Below are positions 34,683 to 42,862 of a stretch of DNA of 64,000 bases, piece after piece. The stretch is from Dyadobacter chenwenxiniae (GTDB lineage Bacteria > Bacteroidota > Bacteroidia > Cytophagales > Spirosomataceae). The DNA lies in NCBI RefSeq assembly GCF_022869785.1, contig NZ_CP094997.1, positions 5,823,001 through 5,887,000 of the forward strand, given 5' to 3'. The position numbers and the translations under genes were made by a program. Below the pieces are notes generated by a model, which had not been told where the DNA came from, did not search any database, and worked only from the letters and a program-made list of their open reading frames with translations. Every line of letters begins with the position of its first letter. Positions within the stretch are counted from its first letter, which is position 1.

Positions 34683-35270
34683 ATGGAAAGTGTTCAGCAG
34701 TATAAAGTAGATAAAGAACCTCAGGCAACATTGGCAATGGATCCGATGAAATTCATCCTGTGGTTATTTTTGGTTAGTATTATTATGTTATTTGCTTCTC
34801 AGTCAAGTGCGTATCTTGTGAGAAGAGCCGAGGGGAACTGGCTGGAATTTGCCATGCCACAGATTTTCTGGTATAGCACAGGTGTCCTTTTATTAAGTAG
34901 TGCGGCGATGCAATGGGCTTATTTTTCGGCAAAAAAAGATCTATTCAAACAATTGAGAATAGCAATTTCTATTACTTTTGTACTAGGTGTGGCCTTCCTT
35001 TGGATGCAGTTCGAAGGTTGGAAACAGCTGGTTGCAATGAATGTTTATTTTGTTGGGAACCCCTCTGGTTCGTTTTTTTATGTATTTACCGGATTGCACG
35101 GCTTTCACATTATCAGCGGATTAATTGTGCTGCTTTATTCGCTGACAGCTGCCTTTAAGCTGAAAGTGCATGCGAAGAATTTAAGACGCATTCAAATTTG
35201 TGCCACTTACTGGCATTTTTTAGATATACTCTGGTTATACCTTTTTGTTTTTTTATTGACTTTTAATTAA
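34683..35270 (+). CDS. Cytochrome c oxidase subunit III (first copy)
   Basis: The 195-aa membrane protein belongs to the subunit III (CyoC/CtaE) family, which stabilises subunit I. It has about five hydrophobic segments. The family signature region FTGLHGFHIISGLIVLLY and the final CATYWHFLDILWLYLFVFL are clear. The N-terminus (SVQQYKVDKEPQATLAMDPMKFILWLFL) is shorter than in the second copy. It lacks the first two helices of the seven-helix form, as is common in bacteria. The second, longer subunit III gene begins ten bases after its stop. Confidence 0.9.
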   Translation: MESVQQYKVDKEPQATLAMDPMKFILWLFLVSIIMLFASQSSAYLVRRAEGNWLEFAMPQIFWYSTGVLLLSSAAMQWAYFSAKKDLFKQLRIAISITFVLGVAFLWMQFEGWKQLVAMNVYFVGNPSGSFFYVFTGLHGFHIISGLIVLLYSLTAAFKLKVHAKNLRRIQICATYWHFLDILWLYLFVFLLTFN

Positions 35271-35280
35271 TATTTTTTCA

Positions 35281-36051
35281 ATGGCTGCAAATGTAACAAC
35301 ACCTGGCGCGGTAGAACCCAAATTGTGGATGGGGGGAATTGAGCCTATGAAAGCAAGTTATGGGAAACTGATGATGTGGTTTTTCCTTATCTCGGATACC
35401 TTTACTTTCTCAGCCCTGCTCGTTGCGTACGGTACAGCGCGGTTCAGCTTCCCGGCATTTTCCGGGGATGTAGCTGATTTTACATTTTCAAACATGTATT
35501 GGCCGATTCCTGAGAAGGTTTATGAGGCGGTTCCCTTCCTTCACGGAATGTCTCTTCCCCTGGTTTTCGTAGGAATTATGACATTCATCCTGATTGCGAG
35601 TAGCGTGACAATGGTCCTTGCAGTGGAAGCGGGTCACCGCATGGATCGCGCCAATGTTGAAAAATATATGCTTTGGACAATCCTGGGTGGATTTACTTTC
35701 CTGGGCTGCCAGGCTTGGGAATGGGCTCACTTTATCCATGGTACGGATACGGGAAGTGTGATGAAAGTAATAGAAAATGGCACCTGGGTGGAAAAAACAA
35801 TTTTCGGAGCGAATCTGACCGAAAACCAATATGGCCCTCCTGCTTTTGCTGACTTCTTTTTCTTTATTACTGGTTTCCACGGAACGCACGTTTTCAGTGG
35901 GGTAATCCTGAACATTCTGATCTTCTTCCGCACTGCAACCGGTTTTTATGACAAGAGAGGAAGCTACGAAATGGTTGAGAAAGTTGGACTTTACTGGCAC
36001 TTTGTAGATTTAGTGTGGGTGTTCGTATTTACATTCTTTTATCTGGTTTAA
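35281..36051 (+). CDS. Cytochrome c oxidase subunit III (second copy)
   Basis: This is a second, longer subunit III homologue (256 aa) directly behind the first. Signatures are MMWFFLISDTFTFSALLVAYG near the N-terminus, GCQAWEWAHF in the middle, FFITGFHGTHVFSGVILNILIFFRT, and GLYWHFVDLVWVFVFTFFYL at the end. It keeps the conserved Glu (QAWEWAHF) and the helix pattern of the standard subunit. The two copies differ in length and N-terminus, so they are probably not a recent duplication. Tandem subunit III genes in oxidase clusters of this phylum are known; whether both enter one complex is inference. Confidence 0.92.
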   Translation: MAANVTTPGAVEPKLWMGGIEPMKASYGKLMMWFFLISDTFTFSALLVAYGTARFSFPAFSGDVADFTFSNMYWPIPEKVYEAVPFLHGMSLPLVFVGIMTFILIASSVTMVLAVEAGHRMDRANVEKYMLWTILGGFTFLGCQAWEWAHFIHGTDTGSVMKVIENGTWVEKTIFGANLTENQYGPPAFADFFFFITGFHGTHVFSGVILNILIFFRTATGFYDKRGSYEMVEKVGLYWHFVDLVWVFVFTFFYLV

Positions 36052-36080
36052 ATCATCCAATAATATTAATTCCTAATCAA

Positions 36081-36410
36081 ATGTCGGAAGTACACCATAT
36101 TCATAACCAAGATCCGAATGCAGGGGCCGAGCAGCGTAAAGCGATTTGGAAAACCTTTTGGATTCTTCTTATTCTTACAGCAGTTGAATTTCTTATCGCA
36201 TTCACGGTTCCTCATGGAATTTTGAAAATCACTATTTTCATCGTGATGACGATCGTGAAAGCATTCTATATCGTTGGCGAATTTATGCACTTGAAGCATG
36301 AGACGAAGTCGCTGATCTGGTCGATTCTAGTTCCCGTTATCTTTGTTGCCTGGTTGATTTTGGCGCTCATGTTAGAGGGAAATGCCATTTTTGAAGCCAT
36401 ATTCGATTAA
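36081..36410 (+). CDS. Cytochrome c oxidase subunit IV family protein
   Basis: The 109-aa membrane protein resembles the bacterial subunit IV (CyoD/CtaF) family. From ATG 36081 (MSEVHHIHNQDPNAG) it has a His-containing N-terminus and three hydrophobic segments. The conserved MTIVKAFYIVGEFMHLKHE region is in the second segment. The frame could be extended upstream into the subunit III gene (to 36015), but that would create an implausible N-terminus. It sits 29 bases after the second subunit III gene, matching the usual III-IV order. Confidence 0.9.
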   Translation: MSEVHHIHNQDPNAGAEQRKAIWKTFWILLILTAVEFLIAFTVPHGILKITIFIVMTIVKAFYIVGEFMHLKHETKSLIWSILVPVIFVAWLILALMLEGNAIFEAIFD

Positions 36411-36419
36411 GTATTACGC

Positions 36420-37049
36420 ATGAAGAATTTTCCCAAGGCCGGATTACTGATCATAACATTAGTAATACCGGCTTTGATTTTTGTAATGCTCCGGTTATTT
36501 GCAACCAACCATTTCGATCTTCCTTACTTCAATCCACAGCTCGATAGCGACGGTAAGGTTGTTATTGTAAATGGAGATACTGCATTTCAAAGAACCGCTG
36601 AGCTCAAACTGGCCTCTGGAAATTCAAAGCTGGAAGGCGATATTTCGGTAATCAGTTTTTTGCCGAAAGAATGTGCAGACTCGTGTAAGCTGGTGCTGTC
36701 TAATTTGAAGAGGGTTTACGATATGCGGAGCGAAGCAAACAGCTTAACCATAAAAACACTATCAGAAGACAGCCTTCGCAGTGCAATTGGTCACCCGGAA
36801 GAGATGGGAAAAGAGGGTTGGGAAATATTAAAGGTGAAGCCTAATGAAGCAGACGCCTTACCGGATGCAAGACCTAAATCTTTGGGAGAAACTGCTGAAC
36901 TTTATCCGCGGGAAAGGAGGTTAACGTTGATAGACAGCGAAGGCTACACAAGAGGCTATTACAACGGTGCAGACCCCGCGGAGATAGATCGGCTGATGGC
37001 AGAGGTGAAGATTTTGAACTACGAAAAAAAAGCGCGTGCTAATCCATAA
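36420..37049 (+). CDS. SCO1/SenC-like protein, degenerate
   Basis: The 209-aa protein has an N-terminal membrane anchor (residues about 7-27) and a thioredoxin-like domain related to SCO proteins, which deliver copper to the CuA site of subunit II. The CxxxC pair is present as Cys85 and Cys89 (CADSC), and the strand LIDSEGYTRGYYNG matches the family near its end. The third copper ligand, a His normally just before LID, is not seen (RERRLTLID). It is placed among oxidase assembly genes, so a role in copper or thiol chemistry is likely, but the missing His makes standard copper binding uncertain. Confidence 0.75.
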   Translation: MKNFPKAGLLIITLVIPALIFVMLRLFATNHFDLPYFNPQLDSDGKVVIVNGDTAFQRTAELKLASGNSKLEGDISVISFLPKECADSCKLVLSNLKRVYDMRSEANSLTIKTLSEDSLRSAIGHPEEMGKEGWEILKVKPNEADALPDARPKSLGETAELYPRERRLTLIDSEGYTRGYYNGADPAEIDRLMAEVKILNYEKKARANP

Positions 37050-37051
37050 TT

Positions 37052-37591
37052 ATGGCAACATTAGTTTTAGAAAAGAAGCCTAAATACGAACGCATTATCA
37101 ACATTCTGGCCATTGTAATTCCAATTGCAGTTGCAGCATTGCTGGGAATTCGTCAGAAAATTGATCTTGGGACGTGGACGAAGGTTCTCCCGCACGTAAT
37201 CGGCGTAATCAACACATTAACTGCACTTTTCCTGATTGCCGGATTTTATTTTGTCAAAAACAAGAACATTAATGCACATCGCCAGGCAATGACGGGTGCC
37301 TTTCTTTTGGGAGCTGTTTTTTTGGTTTGTTATATTCTGTATCACATTTCAAACGAGTCAACACCGTTTGGAGGGCAGGGTTTTATTAGGCCTGTTTATT
37401 ACTTTTTGTTGATCTCGCACATTACATTGTCCATCGTAGTCGTTTGGTTTGTGTTGCGTGCGGTGTATTTTGGTTATACTAATCAGATTGTGGCCCATAG
37501 AAAAGCGGTAAAATGGGCATTGCCAATTTGGCTTTATGTGAGTATCAGCGGGGTTGTTGTTTACTTGATGATCAGTCCTTATTACATATGA
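37052..37591 (+). CDS. DUF420 family membrane protein (CtaM-like)
   Basis: The 179-aa integral membrane protein has five hydrophobic segments and belongs to the DUF420 family. Gram-positive homologues named CtaM are needed for assembly of aa3-type oxidases. Recognisable segments are VIGVINTLTALFLIAGFYFVKNKNINAHRQAMTGAFLLGAVFL, with its conserved HR pair, and LISHITLSIVVVWFVLRA. The final VAHRKAVKWALPIWLYVSISGVVVYLM is also typical. It is two bases behind the SCO-like gene, and its stop overlaps the next start (ATGA). This supports an oxidase assembly role. Confidence 0.87.
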   Translation: MATLVLEKKPKYERIINILAIVIPIAVAALLGIRQKIDLGTWTKVLPHVIGVINTLTALFLIAGFYFVKNKNINAHRQAMTGAFLLGAVFLVCYILYHISNESTPFGGQGFIRPVYYFLLISHITLSIVVVWFVLRAVYFGYTNQIVAHRKAVKWALPIWLYVSISGVVVYLMISPYYI

Positions 37592-37869
37592 AAAGTTTCA
37601 AGGTTATTTTCGGATTTGTAATTTTGTTTGTGCTTTCGGGCGTAGATACGTGGGCTCAATGTGCGATGTGCCGTGGTTCTGTTGAAAGTTCTATGGGAAA
37701 TGGCAGGAACAATGTTGGCGTTGGGCTAAATACGGGTATTATGTTTCTGTTTGTAATGCCTTATTTGCTGGTGGCCGTCATCGGTTACCTTTGGTATCGC
37801 AATAGCAAAAAGGCCTTGCAGGAACGCCAGTTTATCGCTTCCCGTGTGAAGCAGGCTTACCAAGGCTGA
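37588..37869 (+). CDS. Small CxxC membrane protein of the oxidase cluster
   Basis: The 93-aa protein starts at ATG 37588, overlapping the DUF420 stop by four bases, which indicates translational coupling. It has an N-terminal signal peptide ending near TWAQ, then a CxxC pair (Cys25 and Cys28 in QCAMCRGSVESS) immediately after the probable cleavage site. A membrane segment follows at about residues 49-68, then a short basic cytoplasmic tail. I do not recognise a named family. The layout suggests a periplasmic thiol or metal-binding site tethered to the membrane, consistent with an assembly factor. It is the last gene before the terminator. Confidence 0.75.
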   Translation: MKSFKVIFGFVILFVLSGVDTWAQCAMCRGSVESSMGNGRNNVGVGLNTGIMFLFVMPYLLVAVIGYLWYRNSKKALQERQFIASRVKQAYQG

Positions 37870-37890
37870 CATTTTAAAAAACGATATATC

Positions 37891-37921
37891 AAGCGAAGCA
37901 ACAACATGCTTCGCTTTTTTT
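37891..37921 (+). terminator. Terminator of the act-cox cluster
   Basis: A perfect 10-bp stem (AAGCGAAGCA 37891-37900 with TGCTTCGCTT 37907-37916) with a 6-base loop is followed by a T run. It closes the cluster that began at 21205. Confidence 0.9.
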
Positions 37922-38001
37922 ATTTCCAAATGAATGTACAAATAATGGTGCTAAAAAGCGTAGAAAACTTATTTGAAGCCTTTATTCAGAAACTTGAATT
38001 C

Positions 38002-40518
38002 ATGCGATTGACACTTGTTCTTTTTCTGCTTTTAAATAGCGCACTCGTTAATGCACAGGCTATTTCAACTTCCAAACCCTGGACTTTTTGGTGGTGGATG
38101 GGCAGCGCCGTGAATGAGAAGGACATTACAACCCAGTTGGAATACTTTAAAAAATCGGGACTAGGCGGCGTGCATATCATTCCGATTTACGAAGTGAAAG
38201 GTTACGAGTCGCAATCCGTTCCTTTCCTGACTCCAAAATGGCTGGATTTGGTGCAGTATACGGTTCGTGAAGGAATGCGGTTAGGCTTAGGAGTGGATTT
38301 GACGACGGGAACAGGCTGGCCTTTTGGTGGTCCGAATGTTTCTCAGGAGTTGGGCGCAAAGAACATGACGGTTAAGAATAATGAAATAATAGTCCAGCCA
38401 ACAAAACAGAAAGTGAAGCGAGCCGCGCCGGGTGGAGAGGGCTTAGTCCTTGACCCATTTAATGCAACTGCAATGTCACACTATCTGACAAGGTTCGATT
38501 CTGCTTTTGCCGATAGAAAAGATTTGCCACGCTCCATGTATAATGACTCATATGAAGCATATGGTGCTAACTGGACAGATGACTTTTTGCAGGAATTTAA
38601 AAAACGGCGGGGTTATGACCTGGATAAGAACTTAACATTGCTGACTGACTCTACTACCAAAGCGGTGCCCGATCTGGTGCGTATCGATTATCATCAAACA
38701 TTGTCGGAATTGCTTCTGGAACGCTATGCGAAGCCCTGGACCGATTGGAGCACGAAGCACGGTTTTCTGACAAGATATCAGGCGCATGGTTCGCCCGGTA
38801 ATTTGCTTGATCTTTATGACGCGGCAGACATTCCTGAAACCGAATCATTCGGAACCAGCCGCTTCTCCATTCCCGGACTGCGCATTGATCCCGATTACTC
38901 CATAGACCAATTCGGAACACCAAATCCTCTGGCTATGAAATTTGCTTCTTCGGCAGCGCATTTTTCAGGCAAGAAGCTCGTGAGTTCGGAAACCGGCACA
39001 TGGCTGGCGAATCATTTCAAAGTTTCGTTGTCACAGGTTAAGCCACAGATCGACGAACTTTTTACGGCCGGCATTAATCACATTTTCTACCATGGAAGCA
39101 CTTATTCGCCTGCCCAGGAGCAGTTTCCGGGCTGGCTATTTTATGCTTCTACGAACTTTGGACCGACCTCACATTTCGCTGAGCACTTTTCTTTGCTGAA
39201 CCAATACGTACAGCGTTGTCAGGAGCTGCTGCAAAACAGCAAGTCTGACAATGATGTGCTGGTCTATTTTCCTATTCATGACCTTTGGGCAACGAAAGCT
39301 AAGTCGTCCGGTAATGTACATTTATTGGAAGTGCATCACGTGGATCGCTGGCTGCTGGACCTGCCATTCGGTAAGCTTACGCAGCGGCTTTGGAAAAAGG
39401 GTTTCGGATTTGATTACGTTTCGGATTTACAGCTCACCCGCCTGAAAACGGATGTCAATGGTAATCTCGCCAGTGGAAGTGCAGCTTATAAATCCCTGAT
39501 TATCCCGGCGAGTACATATATGCCCAAAGGAACATTAAAAGAGTTACAACGGCTTGCATCGGCAGGAGCAAAAATCGTTTTCCAGGATCATTTCCCCGAA
39601 AAGGCAACAGGTTATTCAATAGATACTGAAAGACAAAACAGTTTCCTGGCAGAATTAGCTAAGTTGAAAAAAAAGAAAAGTGTCCGTGTGTCTGCTGATT
39701 TTGAAAAAGACCTAATAGCAACCGGAGCGCTTCGGGAATCGTTCGCGGATGAGGAACTGACATTTATCCGTAAAAAAACACAGGATAACAAGCGGCTTTA
39801 TTTTGTCGCGAATTTGGCAGATCATTTTAAGGAAGGCTGGATTAAGGTTAGCATTACAGGCGCATTTGAGAAACTGGATGCATTAGATCAGAATAGTGCC
39901 TGGGAGCCGGTTCCCCAAAATGGATCAGCGATTTATTTAAAGCTTTTGCCCGGGCAGTCGTGCTTTTTGAGAGAATTGGCTAAGAATGCAGGAACAAAGC
40001 AGCACAACATAGCAGACAAGGAATTTGAAATAAAAGGCGATTGGAATCTGAAATTTCTAAAAGGCAGGCCTTCGATCCCAAACTCTGCAGATATAGACGA
40101 GCTGAAAACCTGGACAAGCTTACCTGATTCGGCAGTATACTTTTCAGGAACAGCTCGATACGAAATTCATTTCGATTGTCCGGATAACCTGCTGAAAAGC
40201 GGATTCAAAATCCTGGATCTGGGTGATGTGCGGGAAGTGGCAGTCGTCAAGCTTAATGGTAAGCCCATAGGGACCGCTTGGAGCATTCCTTTTCAGTTAG
40301 CAATTTCAGAACAGCTCAAATCGAAAGATAATGTACTTGAAATTGAAGTAACGAATCTTTCAGCCAACTATATGCGCCTTCGGGACACGCAGAAGCCTGA
40401 TTGGAAAAAATTTCATGACATTAATATTGTCGATATCACTTACAAAAAGTTTGACGCGACGAAATGGGAGTCTATGCCATCGGGTTTGCTAGGGCCGGTG
40501 AAAATCCTTTTTCATTAA
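38002..40518 (+). CDS. Glycoside hydrolase, GH106 (alpha-L-rhamnosidase)-like
   Basis: This is a secreted or periplasmic glycosidase. From ATG 38002 the protein is 838 aa with a signal peptide (MRLTLVLFLLLNSALVNAQ); earlier in-frame starts would overlap the upstream terminator. The N-terminal domain is of the GH106 type, with KPWTFWWWMGSAVNEKDITTQLEYFKKSGLGGVHIIPIYEV followed by LGLGVDLTTGTGWPFGGP. MYNDSYEAYGANWTDDFLQEF and KLVSSETGTWLA supply candidate acidic catalytic residues. The C-terminal 150 residues form a beta-sandwich with sugar-binding features (GTARYEIHF, LDLGDVREVAVVKLNGKPIG). It is shorter than many GH106 enzymes. No SusC/SusD pair is adjacent. Confidence 0.82.
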   Translation: MRLTLVLFLLLNSALVNAQAISTSKPWTFWWWMGSAVNEKDITTQLEYFKKSGLGGVHIIPIYEVKGYESQSVPFLTPKWLDLVQYTVREGMRLGLGVDLTTGTGWPFGGPNVSQELGAKNMTVKNNEIIVQPTKQKVKRAAPGGEGLVLDPFNATAMSHYLTRFDSAFADRKDLPRSMYNDSYEAYGANWTDDFLQEFKKRRGYDLDKNLTLLTDSTTKAVPDLVRIDYHQTLSELLLERYAKPWTDWSTKHGFLTRYQAHGSPGNLLDLYDAADIPETESFGTSRFSIPGLRIDPDYSIDQFGTPNPLAMKFASSAAHFSGKKLVSSETGTWLANHFKVSLSQVKPQIDELFTAGINHIFYHGSTYSPAQEQFPGWLFYASTNFGPTSHFAEHFSLLNQYVQRCQELLQNSKSDNDVLVYFPIHDLWATKAKSSGNVHLLEVHHVDRWLLDLPFGKLTQRLWKKGFGFDYVSDLQLTRLKTDVNGNLASGSAAYKSLIIPASTYMPKGTLKELQRLASAGAKIVFQDHFPEKATGYSIDTERQNSFLAELAKLKKKKSVRVSADFEKDLIATGALRESFADEELTFIRKKTQDNKRLYFVANLADHFKEGWIKVSITGAFEKLDALDQNSAWEPVPQNGSAIYLKLLPGQSCFLRELAKNAGTKQHNIADKEFEIKGDWNLKFLKGRPSIPNSADIDELKTWTSLPDSAVYFSGTARYEIHFDCPDNLLKSGFKILDLGDVREVAVVKLNGKPIGTAWSIPFQLAISEQLKSKDNVLEIEVTNLSANYMRLRDTQKPDWKKFHDINIVDITYKKFDATKWESMPSGLLGPVKILFH

Positions 40519-40522
40519 AACC

Positions 40523-41332
40523 TTATTCCCAAAGCGGATAATGTTCAAGCTGGATCTGACTGCCAAAAAAAATGTTAGTGGATTGCTCAAAAGAAAGCGT
40601 GTAGTCCGATACATAAAACGCACGTTTGCCTTGCCCTTTTTCATTCACTAGATAATGTTGTTCCAGCCAGGATTTAAGTGAAAAAGCGACAATTTCAGAA
40701 GTGTCGAGAATTTCAACATGGCCATTGTAAAACTGACCAATTTGGTTTTTGATAAGCGGATAATGCGTGCATCCCAGAATCAATGCTTCAATGTTTGAAA
40801 GCGAAGCATCGGACAAATAACTGGTTATAATGCTTTCACTAATGTTATTATCAAAAAAACCTTCCTCAATCATCGGCGCCAGCAGAGGAGTGGCCAGCGA
40901 TTTTAACTGAATATTTTTTCCCAAAGCATCTACTTTCTTCTTGTAAACATTGGAAAGGACCGTCTGCTTCGTTCCGATGAGGCCGATCGTCTTGCCGTCG
41001 TAATGTTCCTTAATGTAATCAACCACGGGATCGATCACATTCAAAACCTTCGCTTTACTTCCTACATATTCCCTAACAAGCTCGTAAGCTGCGGCAGAGG
41101 CCGAGTTACAGGCAATGAGGATCAGCTTACAATTTTGCTGCAAAAGCATATTGCAGATTTTGATCGAATATGCCTGGATTGCAGCAGTAGACTTGTCTCC
41201 ATAAGGCAGATGTGCCGTGTCGCCGAAATAAATTGTATTCTCCTGAGGCAGGAGCCTGGTAACTGCACTGGCCACGGTCATTCCACCAATGCCACTATCA
41301 AAAATCCCAATCGGCGCAGAAGAATCAAACAT
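40523..41332 (-). CDS. murI: Glutamate racemase
   Basis: MurI interconverts L- and D-glutamate, supplying the D-glutamate that MurD adds to the cell-wall precursor. The 269-aa protein has the two catalytic cysteines: Cys75 in ACNSAS and Cys188 in GCTHYP. It also has the N-terminal GIFDSGIGGMTV loop with Asp12 and Ser13, and GDTAHLPYGDKS. These are the full family signature. It converges on the glycosidase gene with a four-base gap. The upstream side, 41333-41494, separates it divergently from the sigma factor gene. Confidence 0.96.
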   Translation of the reverse strand: MFDSSAPIGIFDSGIGGMTVASAVTRLLPQENTIYFGDTAHLPYGDKSTAAIQAYSIKICNMLLQQNCKLILIACNSASAAAYELVREYVGSKAKVLNVIDPVVDYIKEHYDGKTIGLIGTKQTVLSNVYKKKVDALGKNIQLKSLATPLLAPMIEEGFFDNNISESIITSYLSDASLSNIEALILGCTHYPLIKNQIGQFYNGHVEILDTSEIVAFSLKSWLEQHYLVNEKGQGKRAFYVSDYTLSFEQSTNIFFGSQIQLEHYPLWE

Positions 41333-41494
41333 AATAAAAGGAGTAAATCAATTTGATTAAAAGATATTTGATCCAAAACTAAAGGAACGGTCTGAATAAA
41401 CTTTTTAAAAATTAAGTCAATTCAGAAATTTTTTGTGAACTGATGCAACCTCACGATCAGGAATACGCATCTTGCTATTGAAACCACCAAATGA

Positions 41495-42085
41495 ATGGGT
41501 CGAATTTTATCACTTTTTAGTAACGAGGCACAGCTGCTCAAAGCGCTTAGGAAAGAAGATCCGAAGGCACAACGACAGTTGTATGATAAATACAGCGCTC
41601 GCATGCTGGCTTTATGCTTTCGTTATATCTGTGATGATATGGCGGCAGAAGATGTAATGGTTGAAGGTTTTATAAGGGTATTTGCCAAAATAGAGCAGTT
41701 CAACGAGGAAGGCAGTTTTGAAGGCTGGATCCGCAGAATTATGGTGAATGAGGCACTGGGTTATTTGAGAAAACAGAAACGAATCCTGGAAGACACATTG
41801 TCCGACGAAGCAAACAACATTCCGGATTACGCACATGCTGATCAGAATCTGGAAACGCAAGAGTTGCTGGAATTGATTGAATCATTGCCAACGGGATACA
41901 GAACGGTTTTTAATTTGTATGCAATTGAAGGTTATCCACACATTGAAATTGCGCAAATGCTCGGTATAACAGAAAGTACATCAAAGTCGCAATTGCACCG
42001 GGCAAGGGCAATGCTCCAGAAAATGGTGGCGGATTGGGAAAATGATTTTAAAAAAAAAGTAGAATATGAGAAAGCATTCGGTTGA
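41495..42085 (+). CDS. ECF-type RNA polymerase sigma factor
   Basis: This is a second sigma-70 family factor of the extracytoplasmic type. The 196-aa protein has region 2 at about residues 22-92 (YDKYSARMLALCFRYICDDMAAEDVMVEGFIRVFAKIEQFNEEGSFEGWIRRIMVNEALGYLRKQKR). Region 4 is at about 128-178 (LIESLPTGYRTVFNLYAIEGYPHIEIAQMLGITESTSKSQLHRARAMLQKM). It overlaps the next gene by 20 bases. That gene has a layout suggesting an anti-sigma or membrane partner, so the pair is probably a signalling unit. Confidence 0.92.
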   Translation: MGRILSLFSNEAQLLKALRKEDPKAQRQLYDKYSARMLALCFRYICDDMAAEDVMVEGFIRVFAKIEQFNEEGSFEGWIRRIMVNEALGYLRKQKRILEDTLSDEANNIPDYAHADQNLETQELLELIESLPTGYRTVFNLYAIEGYPHIEIAQMLGITESTSKSQLHRARAMLQKMVADWENDFKKKVEYEKAFG

Positions 42086-42854
42086 CGATCTCTTCAAACG
42101 CAAGCTGTCAGATATTGAAAAAACGCCTTCATCTGCTGCATGGGAGAAGATTCAGGCAAGATCAAAAAAGGAGCGCCGGCTTGCGGATTGGGTTTGGTAT
42201 GCGGCAGCGAGTATTGTCATAGCGCTTATGGCCGGTTATGTCATCTGGAATAGTGAAAGAAGTAACATTGAATCTATTGGTGATGGCAAAAAGTTAGCTA
42301 ATGTTCAGGTTAAACCTGAAACAACATTAACAACGCAAAAGGATAGTCTTCCTGAAATCAAAAGTGATGTTAAAGACAATCAGATGCAGGACAGGGAACT
42401 TGCTATCATCGAGAGGAAGCAAAAAGCGGGGCTTTTAGAGCAGTCGTCGAAGCAAAATGTTCAGCCCGTTGCATCGAGTGAAAAAGTTGAAATACAGCTG
42501 CCTGAAAAGTTGGCCGCCATTGATGTAGAAATAAGAGAGGAAAATAAGGCTGCATTACCTAATGTTGACGATTTTCCGAAAATTGAAGAAGCGAGTGCAA
42601 GTAAAGTAAGTCCTGAACCAACGCGAACGATCGTCGTTGCGGTTCAGACCAATGATCAGGAAGAACCTAAAACCTCCAAGTTTTCGAGAGTGTTTCGCCA
42701 GTTAAAAAATGCGAGAGCAGGCGAGCGCGTGGATTGGGAAGAAGTGGGTTTCAATCCTAAAAGCCTTGTTGCAAAAGTAGACGATCGCTTGCGCAACGGG
42801 GAAGATAAAGTGTCAGAAAAGTACCATAACCTCAAAGAGAAAACAAAACTTTAA
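42066..42854 (+). CDS. Single-pass membrane protein, putative anti-sigma partner
   Basis: The 262-aa protein overlaps the sigma factor gene by 20 bases. It has a short charged cytoplasmic N-terminus (MRKHSVDDLFKRKLSDIEKTPSSAAWEKIQARSKK), one membrane segment (residues about 42-60) and a long polar, Glu/Lys-rich periplasmic region without clear domains. The last part (FSRVFRQLKNARAGERVDWEEVGFNPKSLVAKVDDRL) looks helical. This layout is the one seen for anti-sigma-like proteins encoded after ECF factors in Bacteroidota, but I see no zinc-type anti-sigma motif (HxxxCxxC). The anti-sigma role is therefore inference from position and topology. Confidence 0.65.
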   Translation: MRKHSVDDLFKRKLSDIEKTPSSAAWEKIQARSKKERRLADWVWYAAASIVIALMAGYVIWNSERSNIESIGDGKKLANVQVKPETTLTTQKDSLPEIKSDVKDNQMQDRELAIIERKQKAGLLEQSSKQNVQPVASSEKVEIQLPEKLAAIDVEIREENKAALPNVDDFPKIEEASASKVSPEPTRTIVVAVQTNDQEEPKTSKFSRVFRQLKNARAGERVDWEEVGFNPKSLVAKVDDRLRNGEDKVSEKYHNLKEKTKL

Positions 42855-42862
42855 TTCTAGCC

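Noticed and set aside
37906..38001. N-terminal extension of the glycosidase from ATG 37906
   Set aside because: The start would lie inside the terminator hairpin of the preceding cluster and would place a hydrophilic segment before the signal peptide.
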